A stretch of 19,638 bases of DNA from the NCBI GenBank assembly GCA_012520015.1, contig JAAYPD010000457.1, positions 1 through 19,638 on the forward strand, given 5' to 3'. Position numbers and translations under genes: made by a program. Origin of the DNA: Methanomicrobiales archaeon (GTDB lineage: Archaea > Halobacteriota > Methanomicrobia > Methanomicrobiales > Methanospirillaceae). Positions 6,922 through 13,911 of this stretch are shown one piece after another. Within the stretch, counting starts at the first letter, position 1. Each line of letters begins with the position of its first letter. The notes beneath the pieces were generated by a model that was not told where the DNA came from, did no database searches, and worked only from the letters and a program-made list of their open reading frames with translations.

Positions 6922-7941
6922 TTAGAGGGCAGTAAACTGCATTGCCTCGTTAGTCATCCTTATTGAAGTCTCCGGGTCGCTGACTTCTCCCATCATCGCG
7001 CGAATTGCATCTATGTTCTCCACGACAACATCAGCCTCCTGGTGGATGGCCTGGAAGAGGAAGAGCTCTTTTCCGACCAGGTTGACTGATGCCTCAAATA
7101 TTCCGTTCTCCCATAAGTCAGCCCTTGGCCGGCCCAGGTCCATGACGTACTCTTTCAGCTCTGCTGAGCTCTTGATAGAAGTTTCAGGTTTGACAAGACC
7201 TATCCGGTTGTGTCCCTTCATGACTGCAAGCACGTCGTCCCTGCCTGCCTCTTTTTTAAGTTCAATTGTGATGGCATGCATGTGCATCTGTGTTGCAGGA
7301 ACTATCATTGCCAGGGTTACGATGTCAATATGTGGCAGAACGGTGTTGACATCAGGTCCGTGATGACTTGGAATGGTCGGGGGGTCCAGAACTATGGCGT
7401 CAATTGGTCCTTTCTTAACAACATGAGGATCGGCTCCACGCCTGACCATGACAGCCCGGACTTTATTAACCCCGAAGGCATCATCCATGGCCTTGATTAC
7501 CCTGCACAGCCCGGTCGTGTTGCATGAGACCACCCTTACAAACTGCCTGCCAATGGCATCCTTGTAGTTTGCATGGGCGTTAAAGGAAAATCCTGCGACT
7601 TCATGATCTTCACCGCCCTGCCAGATGGCTTTCACACCGGCCTTCTCATAAAGGGCCTTGTTGGCTGCACCCACTCCACCTGGTGTTCCGTCGACCACGA
7701 TGTCAGCTTTTTTCAGCATATCTTCAATCGAACCTGCGACCGGAATGCCTGCCTTCTCAAATGCGCTTTTTTTGCTCATGTCGGCTATGTAGATCGGGTA
7801 ACCTCTCTGGACTGCAACCAGGGCCTCAGCTGATGGCCTGGTCTTGGATACACCAATTATCTCCATGTCCTTCTGGACCGATACAGCATCTGCAACACGC
7901 TTTCCTATGGTTCCATATCCATTAACTGCAACTTTGATCAT
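6922..7941 (-). CDS. gap: Type II glyceraldehyde-3-phosphate dehydrogenase (archaeal)
   Basis: It interconverts glyceraldehyde-3-phosphate and 1,3-bisphosphoglycerate with NAD(P), mainly for gluconeogenesis in a methanogen. The 339-residue length is typical of the archaeal type II enzyme. The N-terminal Rossmann motif is VNGYGTIGKR (7-16). The catalytic cysteine is C140 in VVSCNTTGLCR, and the family block GGEDHEVAGFSFNAHANY lies at 109-126. The gene heads the minus-strand run that continues into tyrS, rio1, the KH gene, hel308 and cgi121. It has its own promoter and a strong ribosome binding site, so expression of the downstream translation and repair genes may be partly driven from here. 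Confidence 0.95.
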   Translation of the reverse strand: MIKVAVNGYGTIGKRVADAVSVQKDMEIIGVSKTRPSAEALVAVQRGYPIYIADMSKKSAFEKAGIPVAGSIEDMLKKADIVVDGTPGGVGAANKALYEKAGVKAIWQGGEDHEVAGFSFNAHANYKDAIGRQFVRVVSCNTTGLCRVIKAMDDAFGVNKVRAVMVRRGADPHVVKKGPIDAIVLDPPTIPSHHGPDVNTVLPHIDIVTLAMIVPATQMHMHAITIELKKEAGRDDVLAVMKGHNRIGLVKPETSIKSSAELKEYVMDLGRPRADLWENGIFEASVNLVGKELFLFQAIHQEADVVVENIDAIRAMMGEVSDPETSIRMTNEAMQFTAL

Positions 7942-7946
7942 CTTGG

Positions 7947-7991
7947 ACCTCCAAATTCTGGTGATTGATTTTGGTATCTGCGCTATAAATA
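7947..7991 (-). promoter_or_regulatory. Promoter (TATA box) and ribosome binding site of gap
   Basis: On the minus strand a TATA box TATTTATAG covers 7983-7991, and GGAGGT covers 7947-7952, five bases before the ATG at 7941. A start of transcription about 25 bp after the TATA centre would give a leader of about 20 nt. Confidence 0.6.
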
Positions 7992-8027
7992 CATATAATA
8001 TCCTGTCATAGGCAGCCCTCTTCAGGA

Positions 8028-8474
8028 TTAGGGTACAAGGATATCAGTGTGAGATGAAGGACCTTCTTTTTCTGATATGGAACTGACCAGGTGAAGAATA
8101 TCTTCATGTGGATCATCTGCAAAATAAAAAAGGTGCCCTTTGCAGGAACAGTCAGTTGATCCAAATCCTGAAATGACTTTGCCTGTCATCTGCATGGCAA
8201 GAAGGCATTCAATCTTCTCACTTGTGTGAATGCAGTATGCCCGCATCACCTGGAAACAGGGAGAATGGAGCAGGAAGTCGATATGCCATCTGGGTCTTTT
8301 ATCTTTCTTCTCATTCAGCCTGAAATGACGCAAAACCCTGGACAATCCTCCAGAACCCAGGGCTGATCCCACATATCCATGCCACCCGGCAGAAAAAGTT
8401 ATCTCCCCTCTTGCTCCGGTCATTATCCTGCACTCATCGTTCTTCAAAAGAAGGATGTATGCCCCTTTATCCAT
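8028..8474 (-). CDS. DUF123 family, GIY-YIG-like nuclease-fold protein
   Basis: DUF123 proteins are a GIY-YIG-related family found in archaea, sometimes fused to endonuclease III; their biochemical role is not established. The 148-residue product has the GAYILLL strand (residues 4-10), the GYVGSALGSGGLSRVLRHF block (33-51) corresponding to the second half of the GIY-YIG motif with its arginine helix, the RPRWHIDFLL segment (60-69) and the C-terminal GFGSTDCSCKGHLFYF block (103-118). It overlaps the upstream hydrolase gene by 8 bp, so it is probably translated with it. A free-standing form of this length is common. Family assignment is good; substrate unknown. Confidence 0.85.
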   Translation of the reverse strand: MDKGAYILLLKNDECRIMTGARGEITFSAGWHGYVGSALGSGGLSRVLRHFRLNEKKDKRPRWHIDFLLHSPCFQVMRAYCIHTSEKIECLLAMQMTGKVISGFGSTDCSCKGHLFYFADDPHEDILHLVSSISEKEGPSSHTDILVP

Positions 8475-9102
8475 AGCCGGATTGTATGAGTGTTACAGCG
8501 CCTTTGATTATCCTCTCCCCGTTCTGCATTGCAGGAACTCCGTGACCAGGATACAGCCTTTCAACCTTCAGTTCAGAAAGTTTTTTTAGTGATTCGGTAA
8601 GTAAATCCCGGCTTCCTCCTGGAAAGTCGTACCGTCCAAATCCTCCGTCAGAAAAGACCGTGTCTCCTGTTATGAGGTCCTGCGACTCCCTGTCATAAAG
8701 GCATATACTTCCAGGTGTATGGCCTGGTGTGTGTATTATCTCATAACCTTCTATCACCTCTCCGCCTTGAAGGATGATGTCAGGGACAATGCCAGGAGAT
8801 CGCTGTCCGAAATGCATTGCAAGGCTATAGTTGTCATCCATCAGTCCTTTTGCATCTGCCTCGTGGATACAGATCCTGGCCCCGGTCATCTTCTGCAGGG
8901 CTGTCAGGTAGGCTATGTGATCAAAGTGACAATGGGTAAGGATGATATGGGTAATGGTATCCCGATGTGCCTCTATTGCCATGGGGGTTACCCCGGCATC
9001 TACCAGGATCGTACCCCTTGCAATATAGGCATTTGCATACATTCCCCTTCCGGGGATGAATTTTACTGCCATATGACTATCATATTCCCCCGCATACAAC
9101 AT
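8467..9102 (-). CDS. Metallo-beta-lactamase-fold hydrolase (glyoxalase II-like)
   Basis: The 211-residue protein has the metal-binding HCHFDH motif (H57, H59, D61, H62 from the ATG at 9102), a later HTPGHTPGS motif carrying the next ligand, a TGDTVF motif with the bridging aspartate, and the C-terminal YPGHG histidine. These are the hallmarks of the MBL/glyoxalase II fold, probably with two metal ions. The substrate cannot be told; thioesters such as glutathione conjugates are unlikely in a methanogen. A second start at 9072 (MAVKFIPGRG...) is possible: a GGGGG tract lies upstream, and the divergent thiC start would then be 37 bp away rather than 7. The gene overlaps DUF123 at its 3' end. Confidence 0.87.
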   Translation of the reverse strand: MLYAGEYDSHMAVKFIPGRGMYANAYIARGTILVDAGVTPMAIEAHRDTITHIILTHCHFDHIAYLTALQKMTGARICIHEADAKGLMDDNYSLAMHFGQRSPGIVPDIILQGGEVIEGYEIIHTPGHTPGSICLYDRESQDLITGDTVFSDGGFGRYDFPGGSRDLLTESLKKLSELKVERLYPGHGVPAMQNGERIIKGAVTLIQSGYG

Positions 9103-9109
9103 GTAGGAT

Positions 9110-10384
9110 ATGGTAAATATTCATGATTTTCTTCCTGACATTCATCTCCTGAATGAGACAGCCAGGGCAGAATCAATAGATAATGAACGGCTGTTAAGGC
9201 TGATAAAAGCAGGAAGGGTGGTAATTCCTCAAAATCCTCTAAGACCGCACCCCCCATGTGCTATTGGTGAAGGGTGCAGGGTCAAGGTCAATGTCAATGT
9301 AGGCACGTCCAGTAATCTCTGCGATCCTGAGCTGGAAAGAGAGAAGGCCGGTGCAGCAATTAAAAATGGTGCCCATGCCCTGATGGATCTCTCAACCGGT
9401 GGCGATCTTCCTGCTATTCGAAAAATTGTGCTTTCGTCTCCTGTGCCGGTAGGAACTGTCCCGGTTTACGAAGCGGTAAGAAGGGCCGGGTCGGTTCAGG
9501 ATGTCGACGCGGATCTCCTGCTTAATGTCATCCGCGATCATTGCAGGGATGGGGTCGATTTCCTCACCCTTCACTGTGGTGTAAACCAGGACGTGCTGCG
9601 TTCTCTCAGGGAGGATCCGCGCAGGATGGGTGTTGTGTCACGTGGCGGAGCTTTTCACGTGGCCATGATGGCAGCCAGGGAAGAGGAAAACCCGCTCTGG
9701 AAAGAGTTTGATTACCTGTGTGAGATACTTGCCGAGAACCAGGTTGTTGTCAGCCTTGGGGACGGTATGCGTCCTGGCTGTCATGAAGATGCGTCAAAGG
9801 AGGCAAAAACGGTTGAGTACCTGAATCTTGGCAGGCTCTCGAGGCATGCTCATAACCTTGGGATCCCGCGTATGATTGAAGGTCCTGGTCACATGCCACT
9901 TGAGCAGGTGGGGTATAATGTCCGGATGATCAAGGAGATAACAAATCATGCCCCTCTCTACCTCCTCGGCCCGCTTGTGACTGACATCGCTCCAGGATAT
10001 GATCATGTCGTAAGTGCTATTGGCGGGGCTATCGCATGTAAACATGGGGCAAACTTCCTTTGCATGGTCTCCCCAAGTGAGCATCTTGCACTTCCCAGGG
10101 TTAATGATATCATCGAGGGTACAAGGGCATCTGTTCTTGCCGCCCATATCGGGGATCTGCTTGCCGGAAGGGCTGATGCAAGGGAGCGGGAGATTTCGAT
10201 GGGGAAGGCCCGCCAGGAACTTGACTGGGAGAAGCAGTTCAGCCTTTCATTGTTCCCCGACATAGCCAGAAGTATTCATGGCCGGGACGAGGAGAAGGAG
10301 ACCTGCTCTATGTGTGGAGATCTCTGTGCAGTGAAGATGGTAAGGGATCTCTTCACACCACCTCGAAAAAGCCATGAGCCATGA
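9110..10384 (+). CDS. thiC: Phosphomethylpyrimidine synthase ThiC
   Basis: ThiC is a radical-SAM enzyme that rearranges 5-aminoimidazole ribotide into the hydroxymethylpyrimidine phosphate of thiamine. The 424-residue protein has the N-terminal VVIPQNP segment, the KVNVNVGTSS substrate block (near 59-68), ALMDLSTGGDL (near 90-100), DGVDFLTLHCGV (near 148-159) and IEGPGHMPLEQV (near 262-273). The C-terminal cluster-binding motif is CSMCGDLC. This is CX2CX3C, one residue shorter than the CX2CX4C I know from bacterial ThiC. The length matches archaeal homologues. No TPP riboswitch can fit upstream, because the divergent hydrolase gene starts 7 bp away. A three-copy 7-bp repeat spans the stop codon. 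Confidence 0.95.
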   Translation: MVNIHDFLPDIHLLNETARAESIDNERLLRLIKAGRVVIPQNPLRPHPPCAIGEGCRVKVNVNVGTSSNLCDPELEREKAGAAIKNGAHALMDLSTGGDLPAIRKIVLSSPVPVGTVPVYEAVRRAGSVQDVDADLLLNVIRDHCRDGVDFLTLHCGVNQDVLRSLREDPRRMGVVSRGGAFHVAMMAAREEENPLWKEFDYLCEILAENQVVVSLGDGMRPGCHEDASKEAKTVEYLNLGRLSRHAHNLGIPRMIEGPGHMPLEQVGYNVRMIKEITNHAPLYLLGPLVTDIAPGYDHVVSAIGGAIACKHGANFLCMVSPSEHLALPRVNDIIEGTRASVLAAHIGDLLAGRADAREREISMGKARQELDWEKQFSLSLFPDIARSIHGRDEEKETCSMCGDLCAVKMVRDLFTPPRKSHEP

Positions 10385-10391
10385 GCCATGA
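10371..10391 (+). repeat. Three tandem copies of gccatga across the thiC stop codon
   Basis: The 7-bp unit gccatga occurs three times without interruption, and the thiC TGA lies inside the array. Because 7 is not a multiple of 3, gain or loss of a unit would change the C-terminal residues or move the stop. Confidence 0.8.
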
Positions 10392-10411
10392 GATGAATTA
10401 AAGAGAAATCC

Positions 10412-10418
10412 TTTTTTT
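10412..10418 (+). terminator. Oligo-T terminator after thiC
   Basis: A run of seven T lies 27 bp after the thiC stop codon, the usual form of an archaeal terminator. Confidence 0.45.
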
Positions 10419-10454
10419 GCCTGAATTATTTTCTTTCATTCAATGGCCTGGTCT

Positions 10455-10474
10455 TTTCAAGGTGAAATCTTTTT
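10455..10474 (+). terminator. Small hairpin with T tract, second terminator-like element
   Basis: TTTCA and TGAAA form a five-pair stem with a three-base loop, followed by TCTTTTT. It could back up the T7 tract upstream. The stem is short, so confidence is low. Confidence 0.35.
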
Positions 10475-10701
10475 GATTAAGGATATAATTTAAAATTCGC
10501 GCCTTTTCCTCTAAAGAGGTTCTTGTGTAAAAAAATTACAATCTATGAAATTTAACTGCTGATTATCGATAAATTCCACTCTACCATGTGGTGTCAAGGG
10601 AGCAGAGCTGTATGTTAAGCCTGAAGAAAAAACCATGAATTTATTATCATATCCGGAAGAAAGATGTAATCTACAAGCCCTTATTTTAAGTAGATCTTTT
10701 T

Positions 10702-12249
10702 ATGCCTCCTCCTAAGCTGCCAATCGGGGTCCAGTCCTTTGAGAAAATGAGAACAGAAGGATATGCATATGTCGATAAAACCTGGTTTATCTCCGATATG
10801 GTAGCGAAAGGATCTTATTATTTCCTTTCCCGTCCAAGGCGGTTTGGAAAAAGTCTCTTTATCGATACGCTTGATTGTGCATTTTCCGGGAGAAAAGAAC
10901 TTTTTTCCGGGCTGTACATTGACTCCCCTGAAGCGGAATGGGACTTTACCATAACATATCCGGTCCTAAGGATCGATTTTGCCGGCGGGTCACTGAGCCA
11001 TATCTCTGATCTTATAAGCAGACTATCCAGCACTCTTGATGAATGGGAAGAACATTATGAGATAGAGAAAAGCTCCGGAGATCCTGGAAACCGATTGCTT
11101 TCGCTCATACCAAAAATTACAAAAAAAACCGGAAAGCAGGTCGTCATTCTCGTCGATGAGTATGACAGGCCTATTCTTGATAATATCGCGGATATCAGCA
11201 CCATGCAGGAGATGCGGGACTGCCTGAAAAATTTTTATGGATCAATCAAACCACTGGATCTCCATCTAAAATTTGTTCTTCTCACAGGGGTTTCGAAATT
11301 TGCCAAAACAGGAATATTTTCCGGTTTAAACAATTTGCGGGATATCACACTTAACGAAGGTTATTCAGCAATTTGCGGGTACACCCATGATGATCTGAAA
11401 ACAGTTTTTCGGGAATATTTAGATGACCTGGATTTAAACGCAGTGAAAAACTGGTATAATGGATATTCATGGACAGGTGAATCAGTTTATAATCCGTTTG
11501 ACATTCTCCTTCTTCTTGAAGAGAGAACCTTCAGACCTTTCTGGTTTGAGACTGGGACACCTTCATTTCTTATCACCCTCTGGCAGAAAAGACCCCGTCT
11601 TCCTGCTGAATACGACGGACTTATTGCAGGTGATGAACTCCTGGGATCCTTTGATCCTGAAAATATCCGGACAGAGACGCTCCTGTTTCAGGCGGGGTAC
11701 CTGACGATAAAGTCATGGACAGCTGATCCAGTAAGAGGGTTTCGCTGCGTGCTTGGATATCCAAATACCGAAGTCAGGGTATCACTTAATCTCCTCTTCT
11801 TAGAGGTACTAAGCAGTCATGATATCTCCGGGGTACGCGATCGTCTGTATGATGCACTTGAGCAGGGGGATGTTGAAGACCTGCATTCCTGTTTCCATTC
11901 ATTCTTTGCATCCATTCCGCATGACTGGTACAGAAACAACCCGGTTGCAAGATATGAGGGGTATTATGCCAGTGTGGTTTACACCTATTTTGCAAGCCTT
12001 GGCTACGAGGTAATTCCGGAAGATACCTCAAACAAAGGACGGATTGATCTGACTGTTAAGACAAGGACCGGGATCTGGATCTTTGAATTCAAAGTGCTTG
12101 GTGTCGATACGAGTGGGGATGAAAGCCCCCTGGATCAGATTAAAAGACGTGGATATGCAGAGAAGTACCGGTCTGATTCAAGGCGGATATACGAGATTGG
12201 TATTGTATTTAACCCGGAAACAAGAAATATCGAAAGATGGGAGGTATGA
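10702..12249 (+). CDS. PF09820-type AAA ATPase with C-terminal PD-(D/E)XK nuclease-like domain
   Basis: The 515-residue protein joins an AAA-ATPase-like domain (PF09820 type) to a C-terminal PD-(D/E)XK-like domain (DUF1703/PF08011 type). The N-terminus LPIGVQSFEKMRTEGYAYVDKT is the family opening, which supports the ATG at 10702. The Walker A-like loop is RPRRFGKSLF (about 44-53), and the Walker B-like motif is VVILVDEYDRPI (about 147-158). The nuclease-like core reads GRIDLTVKTRTGIWIFEFKV (about 444-463), with D447 and the E-x-K pair E460/K462. Such proteins occur in many copies in some methanogens and Bacteroidetes and have no established function. It stands alone here, flanked by long non-coding gaps, as expected for a mobile or accessory gene. 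Confidence 0.88.
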   Translation: MPPPKLPIGVQSFEKMRTEGYAYVDKTWFISDMVAKGSYYFLSRPRRFGKSLFIDTLDCAFSGRKELFSGLYIDSPEAEWDFTITYPVLRIDFAGGSLSHISDLISRLSSTLDEWEEHYEIEKSSGDPGNRLLSLIPKITKKTGKQVVILVDEYDRPILDNIADISTMQEMRDCLKNFYGSIKPLDLHLKFVLLTGVSKFAKTGIFSGLNNLRDITLNEGYSAICGYTHDDLKTVFREYLDDLDLNAVKNWYNGYSWTGESVYNPFDILLLLEERTFRPFWFETGTPSFLITLWQKRPRLPAEYDGLIAGDELLGSFDPENIRTETLLFQAGYLTIKSWTADPVRGFRCVLGYPNTEVRVSLNLLFLEVLSSHDISGVRDRLYDALEQGDVEDLHSCFHSFFASIPHDWYRNNPVARYEGYYASVVYTYFASLGYEVIPEDTSNKGRIDLTVKTRTGIWIFEFKVLGVDTSGDESPLDQIKRRGYAEKYRSDSRRIYEIGIVFNPETRNIERWEV

Positions 12250-12315
12250 GGTCCACTGATTAACGGTTTGGCATGTCAATATGGCTTTAATAAAGAGCAT
12301 GACAGATTATCTCAT

Positions 12316-12340
12316 AGTTCTTTCGAACTTTTTGGTTTTT
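12316..12340 (+). terminator. Hairpin and T tract after the AAA ATPase gene
   Basis: AGTTC and GAACT pair around a TTTC loop and run into TTTTTGGTTTTT. It lies 67 bp after the stop of the ATPase gene and looks like an intrinsic terminator. Confidence 0.5.
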
Positions 12341-12484
12341 CAGTCGGTACGATCTGGAAAAACTGCCATCACATCTTTTCCTGTCTGATATGCTGTTATC
12401 TCAAACATTATACCCTCTGCGTACCGCCCGTCTTAGTAAACCTGCGTTTTCCTGATCCAGTCTCCTGAATCTTCTTTAATAGAG

Positions 12485-12510
12485 TTTTCTATCTTCCGGA
12501 AGATAGTAAA
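12485..12510. repeat. Perfect 18-bp palindrome (12489-12506) with extended arms
   Basis: The core CTATCTTCCGGAAGATAG equals its own reverse complement. After one T/T mismatch the arms continue with TTT and AAA, giving 26 bp in all. It lies about 90 bp before the EFR1 start and about 60 bp before that gene's TATA box. It could be an operator for a dimeric regulator, or less likely a bidirectional terminator. Confidence 0.75.
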
Positions 12511-12566
12511 ATGAATTGGTTATCGGCTGGTGTGAGACAACATCAAGTGGTTTGTTAGCCAGTACC

Positions 12567-12574
12567 TTTTTATG
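12567..12574 (+). promoter_or_regulatory. TATA box for the EFR1 gene
   Basis: TTTTTATG is centred about 27 bp before the ATG at 12597. This is the spacing expected if transcription starts at or next to the start codon, that is, a leaderless mRNA. No Shine-Dalgarno sequence is present. Confidence 0.5.
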
Positions 12575-12596
12575 CTCTTCCGTGTATTACCCACGT

Positions 12597-13409
12597 ATGA
12601 CAACCACTCTCTATGTTTTTACCGGGACGGGCAATTCCCTTGCTGCAGCAGAGTTACTTGCACAAAAACTGGGTGATACTGTCATCGAATCGATTCCAAT
12701 CCTGATGAAAAAGGCAGGTCCGGTGATTCCTGATAGCCCAAAAGTGGGTTTTATTTTCCCAGTAAATTATAGTGGTCTTCCGCTCATCTTATCGAAATTT
12801 ATCCCACGAATCTCCCTTTCACATGTATCATATACTTTTGCGGTTGCAACAGCAGGTGGTATCGGAAGATATGCACTCCTTCAGCTGGATACGTTGCTAA
12901 AAGAAAATGGTTCATTGCTCCAGGCAGGGTGGATGGTTCGGATGGTTGATAATTATATCCCGTATGGGGGAGCCCCGGATGATAAAACACAAAAAGAAAT
13001 TCTTGCCGATGCTGAGCGCCAGCTTTCTGATATCGCGGACTTTATTCAGTTAAAAAAGAAAGAGATGCCAAAATTCCCCTTGATGAGTCAGATCCTGCAT
13101 TATTCTCTCTATCCCCGGTTTATCAGGAGTCTCCCTGAAATTGATAATCGTTTTCATGTAGATGATACCTGCAATGGATTCGGAATATGTAGGAAGGTTT
13201 GTCCTGCCGATAATATCAGAATACTGGATGAACGGCCGGTTTGGCAGCATCACTGTCTATTTTGTCTGGCCTGCATCAATCTATGCCCAAAAGAGGCGAT
13301 TCAGCTGGAAGAGAAACACCGAAAGAAACGAAGGTACCGCAATCCATCTGTTCCCTTAAAAAAATTGATACAGATCCAGAGTGGGTTTGATAATTCCTCT
13401 GATCAGTAA
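12597..13409 (+). CDS. EFR1-type flavodoxin-ferredoxin fusion with an altered first cluster motif
   Basis: EFR1 proteins fuse a flavodoxin-like FMN domain to a bacterial-type ferredoxin domain and are thought to move electrons; partners are unknown. The 270-residue product starts best at 12597: MTTTLYVFTGTGNS opens the flavodoxin fold, with the FMN phosphate loop at residues 8-14, and a TATA box lies 27 bp upstream. The frame continues 27 codons further up but has no flavodoxin character there. The second cluster motif is complete (C220-X2-C223-X2-C226-X3-C230-P). The first reads CNGFGICRKVCP, with C192, C198 and C202 present but Phe195 (codon ttc) where the second cysteine should be. The tail after 240 is strongly basic. 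It stands alone between non-coding stretches. Confidence 0.88.
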   Translation: MTTTLYVFTGTGNSLAAAELLAQKLGDTVIESIPILMKKAGPVIPDSPKVGFIFPVNYSGLPLILSKFIPRISLSHVSYTFAVATAGGIGRYALLQLDTLLKENGSLLQAGWMVRMVDNYIPYGGAPDDKTQKEILADAERQLSDIADFIQLKKKEMPKFPLMSQILHYSLYPRFIRSLPEIDNRFHVDDTCNGFGICRKVCPADNIRILDERPVWQHHCLFCLACINLCPKEAIQLEEKHRKKRRYRNPSVPLKKLIQIQSGFDNSSDQ

Positions 13410-13463
13410 TCTGCAGAGTCCTTACATGAATCTTTTTGATAACCTGTTAAGAGATGAAAAGAA

Positions 13464-13592
13464 ATGAAACCTGATACATTACCCGGAATACAATCTCTTC
13501 GGAGAGATAACCTTGCTGTTGATGCTGATATCCTCACCGCAGCCTTTGAGAATGATCCCAAAATTGACTATCTCAAATTTCATGTTAAATAG
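13464..13592 (+). pseudogene. 42-codon frame resembling the N-terminus of a GNAT acetyltransferase
   Basis: The frame encodes 42 residues beginning MKPDTLPGIQSLRRDN and continuing with DADILTAAFENDPKIDYLKF. The pattern 'L..AF..DP...YL' is typical of the first helix of GNAT N-acetyltransferases, which are about 150-200 residues long. The frame stops soon after this helix, and no continuation was found in the other plus-strand frames. I therefore read it as a decayed or truncated gene. A genuine small protein cannot be excluded. There is no clear ribosome binding site. Confidence 0.33.
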
Positions 13593-13899
13593 CTAATTGT
13601 CCCTGTCCTCTCAATAGCTCCCTATAAAAACCTGGTTACACATCAGGGGAACATATAACAGATCTCTTCCATGATGCGAGGCAGGATGGCCCCGGCAGAT
13701 TGTAATATGATATTTCCGGATTTAAGTGCCTGAATGTAAGGGCCAAATCAGAACACTGATAGAGTATTAAAACTGATGATCATTAGAAAAACCTGATGGC
13801 TTACATTTGTTTACCCTGCATGAAAATAATAAACCTGCTGACTTCATCATAGTCATGATATTAAGTTTCAGGGATCCACAATATTGACCAGGCCGACAA

Positions 13900-13911
13900 G
13901 AGGAATGATAT
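13900..13911 (+). promoter_or_regulatory. Ribosome binding site of the surface protein gene
   Basis: GAGGAATGAT lies just before the ATG at 13912. It matches the GGAGGTGAT consensus except for the central bases and supports this start. Confidence 0.5.

Larger units (their letters stand above)
10385..10701. other. Non-coding stretch between thiC and the AAA ATPase gene
   Basis: 317 bp with no convincing gene. It holds a T7 tract soon after thiC, a small hairpin followed by T5, a short palindrome TTATCGATAA (10563-10572) and A/T-rich patches. One such patch, ttattatcat near 10637-10646, could serve as a promoter for the gene at 10702. Nothing else was recognised. Confidence 0.6.
12250..12596. 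other. Non-coding stretch between the AAA ATPase and EFR1 genes
   Basis: 347 bp with no convincing gene. A 66-codon open frame at 12268-12468 has no protein-like character or ribosome binding site. The stretch holds a terminator-like hairpin, a perfect 18-bp palindrome and a TATA box placed for the EFR1 gene. Confidence 0.6.
13410..13911. other. Non-coding stretch with a possible gene remnant
   Basis: 502 bp between the EFR1 and surface-protein genes. It holds a T5 tract at 13433-13437, a 42-codon frame at 13464-13592 that may be a gene remnant, a TATA-like TATAAAAA at 13623-13630 with no convincing gene after it, and the ribosome binding site of the gene at 13912. The rest shows nothing recognisable. 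Confidence 0.6.

Noticed and set aside
9103..9109. TPP riboswitch in front of thiC
   Set aside because: Only 7 bp separate thiC from the divergent gene, and no conserved riboswitch sequence was seen in the surrounding bases.
10563..10572. Palindrome TTATCGATAA as a regulatory site
   Set aside because: At 10 bp it is expected by chance in a window of this size, and it is not placed against a clear promoter.
12268..12468. 66-codon open frame between the AAA ATPase and EFR1 genes
   Set aside because: It runs through the terminator-like hairpin, has no ribosome binding site and has no recognisable protein character.
12516..12596. 27-codon upstream extension of the EFR1 gene
   Set aside because: The flavodoxin fold begins at the ATG at 12597, a TATA box at 12567-12574 lies inside the extension, and its residues are not flavodoxin-like.
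13671..13733. 20-codon frame after a TATA-like box (TATAAAAA at 13623-13630)
   Set aside because: It has no ribosome binding site, the distance from the TATA box is not that of a leaderless start, and the residues show no protein-like pattern.
13774..13841. Possible C/D-box small RNA (TGATGA near 13774, CTGA at 13793 and 13838)
   Set aside because: The base before TGATGA is C rather than a purine, the internal D'/C' elements overlap, no flanking pairing stem is visible, and the spacing is a little long. These short motifs occur by chance.
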